Assembly (NCBI GenBank): GCA_018658955.1
Contig: JABIPM010000041.1
Coordinates: 1-16,616, forward strand
Source of the DNA: Candidatus Woesearchaeota archaeon
GTDB lineage: Archaea; Nanobdellota; Nanobdellia; SCGC-AAA011-G17; UBA489
Direction of reading: 5' to 3'
Length of the DNA stretch: 16,616 nt
Shown here: in pieces, positions 7,358-12,575 of the stretch
Layout: each line of letters opens with the position of its first letter
Numbering within the stretch: position 1 is the first letter of the stretch
Notes under the pieces: model-generated
The model's database searches: none
Told to the model about the DNA's origin: nothing
What the model saw: only the letters and a program-made list of their open reading frames with translations
Position numbers and translations under genes: made by a program

Positions 7358-8361
7358 TGGCAACAAAAGAAATAGCATTTATCTATAATAAAGAATTAGA
7401 AAAATTAAATGATGAAACAAGCAAAATTCTATTTAATATTCAACACCCTCTGGCAGGTAAAAATATCCATTTACTTAAGACATTTACAAGGGAATTAATT
7501 AAAGCACACTCAAAAAAATCCAGACATAAAATTAAAAGAGATTTACCTGAAGATGCACTAGTTTTTTCTAATAATGATTTAGAGTCTACATTTCTAGATT
7601 TAGATATTCCCTTACCGGAATTAGAACCTTCCATATCTCCAGAGGAATTAATTTCTACAGAAATAGATAGATTAGTAGATTTAACTGAATCTTCTCCAGA
7701 AAGGATTCCATTAGGTCTTCCAGATTTAGAACCAGAAACATTACCCCTATTTCAAAATAAACAAGAAGAAAAAATAATTCAAATACCTACTGAAAAAACA
7801 CCATTAATCACTTCAAGCATAACTGACGAAGTAATGGCGGCAGGAACAAAGAATGGGATGTTTTTCATTATTGAAGAAACAGAATTAAGTAAGGGAGAAA
7901 TTAAAGTTTTAAATGCATTAAAACCAAGAATTATCAAAAAAGAATCCTTACTTTCAAACAAAAATAAATTTACTAAATTAATGGAAAAACAAGCAAAAAA
8001 ACACAAAGTAGATGTTGCAGATTTAAGTCCTTCTAAGATGAGATATTTTTTAATCAAACACATAATTAATTTTGGTTTAATAGATCCATTATTTCATGAT
8101 CAATTAATTTCAAAGATCATCTGTGATGGTCCTAGTTTAAAAATAAGAATAGTAAGAAATAATGAAAGATTAATAACCAACCTAGAATATGGGTCAAATT
8201 CACAATTAAATAATTTTTTAATTAAATTAGCAAAGAAGACTAAAAATAACTTAACAGAAGATCATCCTTTTTTTGAAGCCCAATTAGATAATTTCAAAAT
8301 TCATGGAACCTTGGGAACTTCTGGGATCCCTACAAAATATACAATAGAAAGATTAATTTAA
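7357..8361 (+). CDS. Stand-alone N-terminal domain of a type IV pilus/archaellum-type secretion ATPase, motor domain missing
   Basis: This is a 334-aa protein. Residues 1-150 are charged, low in complexity and Pro/Glu-rich toward 80-150. From about 155 the sequence follows the N-terminal domain of GspE/PilT/FlaI-type ATPases in archaea: INFGLIDPLFHDQLISKIICDG (237-258, compare 'GyGkidPLmkDp.iEDI..dG'), TNLEYGSNSQLNNFLIKLAKKT (274-295), HPFFEAQLDNFKIHGTLGT (303-321) and TKYTIERLI (326-334, matching 'sFTIRKF'). In full-length enzymes the RecA-like motor with Walker A and B starts just after this point; here a stop codon follows and the convergent kae1 gene occupies the DNA. It could be a decayed ATPase or a real motor-less scaffold. 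The family match is by eye. It overlaps kae1 by 4 nt, tail to tail. Confidence 0.6.
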   Translation: MATKEIAFIYNKELEKLNDETSKILFNIQHPLAGKNIHLLKTFTRELIKAHSKKSRHKIKRDLPEDALVFSNNDLESTFLDLDIPLPELEPSISPEELISTEIDRLVDLTESSPERIPLGLPDLEPETLPLFQNKQEEKIIQIPTEKTPLITSSITDEVMAAGTKNGMFFIIEETELSKGEIKVLNALKPRIIKKESLLSNKNKFTKLMEKQAKKHKVDVADLSPSKMRYFLIKHIINFGLIDPLFHDQLISKIICDGPSLKIRIVRNNERLITNLEYGSNSQLNNFLIKLAKKTKNNLTEDHPFFEAQLDNFKIHGTLGTSGIPTKYTIERLI

Positions 8362-9341
8362 TTTTTCCAATTAACTAAAACATCGTCAGTTCTTTCATAA
8401 GGTCTAATGTCTACTTTTTTCTCTCTTGTTCCTGATTCATATTCTAAAATTCCTTGGTAAGCAATCATTGCACCATTATCTATAAGTAAACTCTTCTGAG
8501 GAACAAAACACTTGGCACCTCGTTCCTTGCACATTTTTCCTGCCATCTCTTGCAATCTAGCATTACAGGCAACTCCTCCACCTAACAATAGTTCGTTTTT
8601 ATCACAATGAGCCATAGCTCGTTCAGCAACTTCTATCAACATTGCAAATGCAGTTTCTTGTAATGAATAAGAAAGTCCTTCAAGAGTAAACTTCTCTGAA
8701 TCATGTTTATTTTTCAAATTAGTTAGTAATCCAGATAAAGAAATGTCCATTCCCTTAACACTATATGGGAGTTCTATGTAGTCTCCAGTATAATCTTTAG
8801 CAAGTTTTTCTATTTTCGGACCACCAGGAAATCCTAAACCAACATGTCTTGCAAATGAGTCTAAAAAGTTTCCAATTCCTTGGTCTAATGTTTCTCCAAA
8901 CACCCTATACTTTCCACCCTCATAAGCAATAACCTGAGTATTTGCTCCAGAAGCATATAACATTACAGGATCCTTAACAGGTGTAACTAAGCTCCCCACA
9001 GATAAATGAGAAACACAATGATTAATTCCAATAAAAGGAACGTCCAAACTTTTAGCAAGTTCTGCTGCTGTATTTTTTCCAACTTGTAAACATGGGCCAA
9101 TTCCTGGACCTCTAGAATAAGAAACCAAATCAATTTTTCCCTTGCCTAATTTTTCAAATTCTTCAATCGCTCTTTTGATTAAATCGTCTTTAACATCTTT
9201 ATGGTGGTTTGCTGCATCCATGGGGATTATCCCTCCAGACTCAGTAGTATAAGCTTCCCTTAAATTTACAAGAACGTTTTTTTTACTAACAATGCCTACT
9301 CCAATTGTGTGCGCAGTACTTTCAATTCCTAAACAAATCAT
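8358..9341 (-). CDS. kae1: tRNA N6-adenosine threonylcarbamoyltransferase Kae1
   Basis: This 327-aa protein is the catalytic subunit of the KEOPS complex. It transfers threonylcarbamoyl to A37 of tRNAs that read ANN codons, forming t6A. ASKHA-fold motifs are visible: IESTAHTIGVGI (6-17), the metal-binding HxxxH in NHCVSH (H108, H112), YASGANTQV (129-137), GETLDQGIGNFLD (149-161), GGGVACN (254-260) and DNGAMIA (288-294, metal-binding D288). It stops after the final YERTDDV signature, so it is not fused to the Bud32 kinase as in some archaea, and Bud32 is not adjacent. It lies 6 nt after an orphan 128-aa gene in a probable operon. Two tRNAs in this window, Ile(UAU) and Thr(UGU), have the A37 that would be its target. 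Confidence 0.96.
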   Translation of the reverse strand: MICLGIESTAHTIGVGIVSKKNVLVNLREAYTTESGGIIPMDAANHHKDVKDDLIKRAIEEFEKLGKGKIDLVSYSRGPGIGPCLQVGKNTAAELAKSLDVPFIGINHCVSHLSVGSLVTPVKDPVMLYASGANTQVIAYEGGKYRVFGETLDQGIGNFLDSFARHVGLGFPGGPKIEKLAKDYTGDYIELPYSVKGMDISLSGLLTNLKNKHDSEKFTLEGLSYSLQETAFAMLIEVAERAMAHCDKNELLLGGGVACNARLQEMAGKMCKERGAKCFVPQKSLLIDNGAMIAYQGILEYESGTREKKVDIRPYERTDDVLVNWKN

Positions 9342-9347
9342 TTTTAA

Positions 9348-9734
9348 TCAAAACATTATTCTACTTATCTTAATTGCATCATACAATTTCATATAATCTT
9401 TTTGACTTTTTCCAAGCCTCATAAATCTATAATTTTCACAAAGTTTAGAAAAATAGCTAAATAATTTTTCTTCTACTTTTTCAAGATTAACAAACTTTTT
9501 GATAAATAGGGTATCTAATAAATTATCCTCATCAACTTCTTGTTCACCTTTAGATTTAACATAATTAATAATACTGGTTGCCAAAGATTCACATTTTCTA
9601 GTTAAGTCAAAATTTCCTGTTTCTATAATTTTTTCACCATTAATAGAATAAGAAACTTTAATTTTTGCAATACCTGTAGTAGGTTTAAATTCTAGCATTT
9701 CCAAGCCATTGAGTTGAAGTGTTATTTCTTTCAT
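9348..9734 (-). CDS. Hypothetical protein upstream of kae1
   Basis: This is a 128-aa soluble protein with no family I can name. The N-terminal half looks like a beta-rich segment (ITLQLNGLEMLEF and GIAKIKVSYSINGEKIIETG, residues 4-41). The C-terminal half is helical and charged (ESLATSIINYVKSKGE and NLEKVEEKLFSYFSKL), ending MKLYDAIKISRIMF. It is encoded 6 nt upstream of kae1 on the same strand, so they are likely cotranscribed. A weak TATA-like AATAAAAC on the minus strand at about 9757-9765, overlapping the end of ychF, could drive the pair without a leader. Its tight link to kae1 makes a KEOPS- or tRNA-related role possible, but nothing in the sequence proves this. Confidence 0.7.
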   Translation of the reverse strand: MKEITLQLNGLEMLEFKPTTGIAKIKVSYSINGEKIIETGNFDLTRKCESLATSIINYVKSKGEQEVDEDNLLDTLFIKKFVNLEKVEEKLFSYFSKLCENYRFMRLGKSQKDYMKLYDAIKISRIMF

Positions 9735-9764
9735 AGTAATGTAAATATCTTATCTAAGTTTTAT

Positions 9765-10961
9765 TTATTTAGAGGACATAATTTCTATTACGTCTCCATT
9801 TGTTAGCAGATGTTCCTTACCAACAGGGACCTTCCGTTTAACATCCATCGCCTTAACAAACCCTTCCCCTATGTCTGAGTGTATTTTAAATGCAAAATCT
9901 AATGCAGTGGATCCATTTTTCATCAAGAAACAATCAGGTAGGACGTTGCCGTCTTTATCTGTAAGGTTATTCATTCCTCCAGGATAAATGTGGATATAAT
10001 CTAACAAACCAAATACTGCCGAATTCACTGCTGCTTGTACACCTGTTCCTTCAGCAAACTGTTCTAAAATTGTTGTTTTAATAAATTCTAATCCTTGTTT
10101 CTGTTTATCTCCTAACTCTCCAATAATTTCAAAGTCTTTTTCTCCAGGAACATATTTAATTAATTCTTTTTTTGCAGCTTCTCTTAATGCTAACTCTGCA
10201 TCTGCAGCACAAGGAATTACAATTAAGTTAGGATAATCTGCTCTAAGCTTTTTGTAATTTTCTCTACCTTTAGGAATATCAATTTTATTTGCAACAATAA
10301 CAATGGGCTTAGTCATTCTTCTCAAACTTCTAGCAAACACAAAAATTTCTTCTTCACTCCATTTTGCAGGGGCAGTTTCTCCCAAATTATTTTCTTTTAA
10401 TGCATCTTCTACATGCACCTCTAGAACTCTCAATCCAGATAATCTTTTGGCAATTGCCTTAACGGTATTGGCTTTTTCTTGTTGCATAACTCTCGTCATT
10501 TTATTCCAATCTCTTTTTAGAATTCCAAGATACCACATATCTAATTCTTTTTCTAAAAATTTAACATCGTTAGATGGATCATGGGTTCCCACATCAACAG
10601 TTTCACCTTTTTCATTAGTTCCTCCACTAGCATCAATTACATGCAATAATGCGTCTGCAGGTCTTAAGTCATCTAGGAAAGCATTTCCCAATCCTTTACC
10701 TTCATGTGCTCCTGGAACTAATCCTGCAACATCAATTAATTCGACAGCAAGAAATCTATTATGGTCTAAACAAAAACCAGTTCGAGGATTACACTGTTTT
10801 TTAAATTCTTTATCTACACAAGTTACTTTTACATGGCCAATTCCAGAATTAGCTTTGATTGTAGCGAAAGGATAATTAGCGATTTCTACTTCTGCGAGAG
10901 TAGATGCTTTGAAAAATGTACTCTTTCCAACATTGGGTTTCCCCACTACTCCTATTATCAT
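9765..10961 (-). CDS. ychF: Obg-like GTPase/ATPase YchF
   Basis: This 398-aa protein belongs to the universally conserved YchF/OLA1 family of Obg-related P-loop NTPases, which associate with ribosomes and, in some species, prefer ATP. Motifs: G1 GKPNVGKST (7-15), switch II/G3 DVAGLVPGAHEGKGLGN (77-93), G4 NKID (225-228), and a C-terminal TGS domain (about 325-398) with STALDFAFKIHSDIG and a final NGDVIEIMSSK. The archaeal long form has an insertion around CNPRTGFCLDHNR (57-69). Length is typical for archaea. A minus-strand TATA box centred 25 nt upstream of the ATG supports this start and a leaderless message. It is divergent from tRNA-Ile, with 78 nt between them. Confidence 0.95.
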   Translation of the reverse strand: MIIGVVGKPNVGKSTFFKASTLAEVEIANYPFATIKANSGIGHVKVTCVDKEFKKQCNPRTGFCLDHNRFLAVELIDVAGLVPGAHEGKGLGNAFLDDLRPADALLHVIDASGGTNEKGETVDVGTHDPSNDVKFLEKELDMWYLGILKRDWNKMTRVMQQEKANTVKAIAKRLSGLRVLEVHVEDALKENNLGETAPAKWSEEEIFVFARSLRRMTKPIVIVANKIDIPKGRENYKKLRADYPNLIVIPCAADAELALREAAKKELIKYVPGEKDFEIIGELGDKQKQGLEFIKTTILEQFAEGTGVQAAVNSAVFGLLDYIHIYPGGMNNLTDKDGNVLPDCFLMKNGSTALDFAFKIHSDIGEGFVKAMDVKRKVPVGKEHLLTNGDVIEIMSSK

Positions 10962-10982
10962 AGTGCTTTTGAGCTATTCTTT

Positions 10983-10990
10983 AGTTATAA
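10983..10990 (-). promoter_or_regulatory. TATA box for ychF
   Basis: On the minus strand TTATAACT is centred about 25 nt before the ychF ATG (10961), the spacing seen for leaderless genes in this window. Confidence 0.5.
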
Positions 10991-11004
10991 GCTTTTCAGA
11001 AAAA

Positions 11005-11015
11005 CTTTTTTAAAG
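11005..11015 (+). promoter_or_regulatory. tRNA-type promoter element before tRNA-Ile
   Basis: CTTTTTTAAAG ends 25 nt before the mature tRNA 5' end. Nearly the same sequence lies before tRNA-Glu and tRNA-Thr, so it is probably the BRE/TATA region of stable-RNA genes in this organism. Confidence 0.55.
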
Positions 11016-11039
11016 AGCACAAACACTCAATATCCATCA

Positions 11040-11153
11040 GGACCCGTAGCTTAGCCTGGCTCAAAGCGCCAGTCTTATATGACACTTTTTCGATTTAGAA
11101 GAAGAAGGCTCTAAGCAAGCTGGAGATCCGGTGTTCAAATCACCGCGGGTCCA
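11040..11153 (+). tRNA. tRNA-Ile with UAU anticodon, 38-nt intron at 37/38
   Basis: The cloverleaf folds by hand. Acceptor GGACCCG (11040-11046) pairs with CGGGTCC (11146-11152). The D stem is GCTT/AAGC with an 11-nt loop containing GG. The anticodon stem CCAGT (11069-11073) pairs with GCTGG (11119-11123) with one U-G pair. The T arm is CGGTG-TTCAAAT-CACCG (11129-11145), and A73 is at 11153; CCA is not encoded. The anticodon loop C-T-TAT-A-A is split by an intron at 11080-11117. A bulge-helix-bulge supports the splice sites: CTTA (11074-11077) pairs with TAAG (11112-11115), flanked by 3-nt bulges TAT (11078-11080) and CAA (11116-11118). The 5' half resembles archaeal tRNA-Ile (CGTAGCTTAGCCTGG). 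UAU would read AUA directly. Confidence 0.85.
11080..11117 (+). other. tRNA-Ile intron (bulge-helix-bulge type)
   Basis: This 38-nt intron lies between tRNA positions 37 and 38. Cutting between the second and third base of each 3-nt bulge gives a 7-base anticodon loop. Inside the intron CTTTTTC (11085-11091) can pair with GAAGAAG (11101-11107), with one G-U, closing the hairpin. Removal would be by the archaeal splicing endonuclease EndA. Confidence 0.75.
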
Positions 11154-11155
11154 CA

Positions 11156-11160
11156 TTTTT
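11156..11160 (+). terminator. Oligo-T terminator after tRNA-Ile
   Basis: TTTTT follows the mature 3' end by 2 nt. Runs of five T also follow tRNA-Glu, tRNA-Thr and tRNA-Val, consistent with archaeal oligo-T termination. Confidence 0.5.
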
Positions 11161-11183
11161 CATAAAAAAAGAACAAATCCAAA

Positions 11184-11195
11184 CTTTTTTAAAAG
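11184..11195 (+). promoter_or_regulatory. tRNA-type promoter element before tRNA-Glu
   Basis: CTTTTTTAAAAG ends 25 nt before the mature tRNA-Glu 5' end, the same sequence and spacing as before tRNA-Ile. Confidence 0.55.
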
Positions 11196-11219
11196 AAATA
11201 AGAGAAAATTAAACAACGT

Positions 11220-11294
11220 GCCTCGATAGTGTAGTCCGGTCTATCATTCCGGCTTTTCGAGCCGGGGACCCGGGTTCGAATCCCGGTCGAGGCG
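11220..11294 (+). tRNA. tRNA-Glu (UUC)
   Basis: Acceptor GCCTCGA (11220-11226) pairs fully with TCGAGGC (11287-11293). Anticodon stem CCGGC/GCCGG encloses the loop TTTTCGA, giving anticodon TTC at 11256-11258. The T arm is CCGGG-TTCGAAT-CCCGG. The D stem has the 13-22 mismatch often seen in Glu tRNAs, and the D loop contains GG. Residue 73 is G and CCA is not encoded. There is no intron. Confidence 0.93.
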
Positions 11295-11295
11295 C

Positions 11296-11300
11296 TTTTT
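11296..11300 (+). terminator. Oligo-T terminator after tRNA-Glu
   Basis: TTTTT begins 2 nt after the tRNA 3' end. Confidence 0.5.
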
Positions 11301-11335
11301 CTTATTATAGTAACCACTTAAACGAATAAAAAACA

Positions 11336-11344
11336 TTTATATAG
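11336..11344 (+). promoter_or_regulatory. TATA box for the H1-like protein gene
   Basis: TTTATATAG lies about 57 nt before the ATG at 11397. This gives a leader of roughly 30 nt that includes a strong Shine-Dalgarno sequence. Confidence 0.5.
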
Positions 11345-11357
11345 TAAGTATAGTAAC
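11340..11357 (+). repeat. Tandem 9-bp repeat TATAGTAAG/TATAGTAAC overlapping the promoter
   Basis: TATAGTAAG (11340-11348) is followed directly by TATAGTAAC (11349-11357), and a third copy, TATAGTAAC, lies at 11306-11314. The pair covers the end of the TATA box and the region where transcription would start, so it may bind a regulator. Function is inferred from position only. Confidence 0.4.
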
Positions 11358-11383
11358 TTAAATTATTACATTCATAAATATAA

Positions 11384-11390
11384 GAGGTGA
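11384..11390 (+). promoter_or_regulatory. Strong Shine-Dalgarno sequence for the H1-like protein
   Basis: GAGGTGA lies 6 nt before the ATG at 11397. It is the best match to the archaeal 16S rRNA 3' end in the window and suggests high expression. Confidence 0.75.
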
Positions 11391-11396
11391 AATCAA

Positions 11397-11864
11397 ATGG
11401 CTGTAAAAAGAAAAACCGCAAGAAAAACTTCTACTAGAGGATCCACAGCCAGAAGGACGACTGCTCGAAAGGTAGCAAGAAAAACTTCTGTAAGAAGATC
11501 TACTGTAAGAAGAAAAACTGTTAAGAGAGCAGTAAGAAAAGTAGTAAGAAGAAAAACTGTTAAGAGAGCAGTAAGAAAAGTAGCTACAAGAAGAGCAGTA
11601 AGAAAACCTGTTAGAAAAAGAGCAACAGTTTCTAGAGCAAGAAAAGTAGTAAGAAGAAAGGCTTCTCCGTCTCTAAAAAGAATAACTGCAGTTCCAAAAA
11701 GAACTAGCAAGGATCACGACTTAGCTGCGATGTACCTATCAATTTTAATTGTTGGTGTGGCAGGAATAATTTTATTATTCGCAAGACCTACACCCATGAT
11801 GCAAAAAGTTATTGGAATATTATTGGTAGTACTTGGTCTTTGGGGATTATTAATGAAGAAGTAA
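11397..11864 (+). CDS. Histone-H1-like basic protein with two C-terminal membrane helices
   Basis: This is a 155-aa protein. Residues 1-105 consist almost wholly of Lys, Arg, Ala, Thr, Val and Ser in repeats such as TARKTS, VRRKT and KRAVRK, like the disordered Lys/Arg-rich tails of eukaryotic H1 and bacterial Hc1/AlgP-type nucleoid proteins. They include an exact duplication of VRRKTVKRAVRKV (37-49 and 50-62). Two hydrophobic segments follow: about 109-129 (LAAMYLSILIVGVAGIILLF) and about 135-152 (IGILLVVLGLWGLL), separated by a short ARPTPMMQ turn. The predicted product is a DNA- or RNA-binding tail held at the membrane; by the positive-inside rule the tail faces the cytoplasm. The start is set by the Shine-Dalgarno sequence. 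I know no named family with this layout. High expression is likely. Confidence 0.8.
   Translation: MAVKRKTARKTSTRGSTARRTTARKVARKTSVRRSTVRRKTVKRAVRKVVRRKTVKRAVRKVATRRAVRKPVRKRATVSRARKVVRRKASPSLKRITAVPKRTSKDHDLAAMYLSILIVGVAGIILLFARPTPMMQKVIGILLVVLGLWGLLMKK
11505..11582 (+). repeat. Perfect 39-bp tandem duplication within the H1-like gene
   Basis: Copies at 11505-11543 and 11544-11582 are identical base for base, including silent positions. This points to recent expansion by slippage or unequal recombination. Each copy encodes VRRKTVKRAVRKV. Confidence 0.9.
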
Positions 11865-11868
11865 TTCT

Positions 11869-12243
11869 TCATTTTTCTCTTATTTCTTTCCACTTGACTT
11901 TTTTAGAATTAATTAAGTCACGTATTTTTTTTTGTTTCTCACTTAATTGAGATTTTCCCGTTTTGAATTCTATAAATACTAGTTCATCTTTTTCAAAACT
12001 AATTCCATCTATAGGTGATCCAAGAAATCTAAAGTTTTGAGGATCATATGGGTAAGAAGACATGTAAGGAAATAATTGTTCAAATGATTTTCCATGTTTT
12101 ACTACTTTTGATCTATGGGAAAATAATAATTCTTTATGGACTTCTTCAAGAACCTTCAACTCTTTATTTTTCATCCAAATAATTGTTGATTGAATAAATA
12201 TTAATAATAGCAGCAAAATAATTCCTAAGAAGATTAAATTCAT
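11869..12243 (-). CDS. Membrane-anchored Holliday-junction-resolvase-like endonuclease
   Basis: This is a 124-aa protein. A hydrophobic N-terminal helix (3-23, IFLGIILLLLLIFIQSTIIW) is followed by a linker and a PD-(D/E)xK nuclease core: GKSFEQLFPY (51-60, E55), FLGSPIDGISF (73-83, D79), and ELVFIEFKTGKSQLSEKQKKI (87-107; E92 and K94 form the ExK). This matches the archaeal group described as predicted secreted endonucleases distantly related to Holliday junction resolvase (COG4741-like). The membrane helix may tether it rather than act as a cleaved signal. The metal-binding residues appear intact. It has its own minus-strand TATA box and is convergent with the H1-like gene, with only 4 nt between the stops. 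The natural substrate is unknown. Confidence 0.75.
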   Translation of the reverse strand: MNLIFLGIILLLLLIFIQSTIIWMKNKELKVLEEVHKELLFSHRSKVVKHGKSFEQLFPYMSSYPYDPQNFRFLGSPIDGISFEKDELVFIEFKTGKSQLSEKQKKIRDLINSKKVKWKEIREK

Positions 12244-12264
12244 AATTTTACTCAGTTAAACTCC

Positions 12265-12272
12265 TATAAAAA
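12265..12272 (-). promoter_or_regulatory. TATA box for the endonuclease gene
   Basis: On the minus strand TTTTTATA is centred about 25 nt before the ATG at 12243. It forms a divergent promoter region with the eL41 gene. Confidence 0.5.
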
Positions 12273-12301
12273 CTAAATCCTTCATAAAACCCTACCAAAA
12301 C

Positions 12302-12310
12302 CTTTAAAAG
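12302..12310 (+). promoter_or_regulatory. TATA box for the eL41 gene
   Basis: CTTTAAAAG is centred about 29 nt before the ATG at 12335 and supports that start for a leaderless message. Confidence 0.45.
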
Positions 12311-12334
12311 CCAAAATCTGAGACTTAGATACAC

Positions 12335-12439
12335 ATGAAAAGAAGCTCCAAAAGATGGAAAAAAAAGCATCAAATGCGTTGGAAATGGCAACGTAAAAGG
12401 ATGAACAAAGAAAAGCGTAAGCGTAGACAAAACAAATAG
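12335..12439 (+). CDS. rpl41e: Ribosomal protein eL41 (L41e), 34 aa
   Basis: This very short ORF encodes 34 residues, more than half of them Lys or Arg. From residue 14 it reads MRWKWQRKRMNKEKRKRRQNK. This lines up with the 25-aa eukaryotic/archaeal L41 pattern MRxKWxxKRMxxxKRKRR, a single basic helix at the subunit interface of the ribosome. There is an N-terminal extension of 13 residues; a start at the internal ATG (12374) would give the 21-aa core alone. The TATA box about 29 nt before 12335 favours the longer form. It is too short for routine gene callers. The assignment is by visual pattern; chance similarity of a Lys/Arg-rich peptide is the main alternative, but the paired Trp/Arg spacing argues against it. 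Confidence 0.65.
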   Translation: MKRSSKRWKKKHQMRWKWQRKRMNKEKRKRRQNK

Positions 12440-12453
12440 TTCTAGTTAGAAAT

Positions 12454-12464
12454 CTTTTTAAAAC
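12454..12464 (+). promoter_or_regulatory. tRNA-type promoter element before tRNA-Thr
   Basis: CTTTTTAAAAC ends 30 nt before the mature tRNA-Thr 5' end. It is a close variant of the element before tRNA-Ile and tRNA-Glu. Confidence 0.5.
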
Positions 12465-12493
12465 AATTAATCGGCAGATAATGTAGATTATAC

Positions 12494-12565
12494 GCCACCG
12501 TGGCTCAATGGTAGAGCAGCGCTCTTGTAAAGCGCAGGTTGAGGGTTCAAGTCCCTTCGGTGGCT
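12494..12565 (+). tRNA. tRNA-Thr (UGU)
   Basis: Acceptor GCCACCG (12494-12500) pairs with CGGTGGC (12558-12564). The D stem is GCTC/GAGC with GG in the loop. Anticodon stem GCGCT/AGCGC encloses the loop CTTGTAA, with anticodon TGT at 12526-12528. The T arm is GAGGG-TTCAAGT-CCCTT with one G-U pair. Residue 73 is T, CCA is not encoded, and there is no intron. Confidence 0.93.
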
Positions 12566-12570
12566 TATTA

Positions 12571-12575
12571 TTTTT
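12571..12575 (+). terminator. Oligo-T run between tRNA-Thr and the tRNA-Val-like gene
   Basis: TTTTT lies 5 nt after tRNA-Thr and 3 nt before the next tRNA. If it terminates transcription, the downstream tRNA would be poorly expressed, because the 13-nt spacer has no promoter. Confidence 0.35.

Noticed and set aside
8340..8500. Possible frameshift that would restore the ATPase motor after the 334-aa protein
   Set aside because: The DNA after the stop is fully used by kae1 on the other strand, and no Walker A sequence is readable in any plus-strand frame there.
10303..10875. A 190-codon open frame on the plus strand
   Set aside because: It lies wholly antisense to ychF, whose motifs are clear. 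The translated protein is Ser/Leu-rich with no recognisable domain.
11505..11582. Repeats that could suggest a CRISPR array
   Set aside because: There are only two copies, with no spacer between them and in frame inside a coding sequence. No cas genes are present.
11393..11710. A Leu/Thr/Phe-rich frame antisense to the H1-like gene
   Set aside because: It is the mirror image of the AAA/AGA-rich repeats. The sense strand has the Shine-Dalgarno site and promoter.
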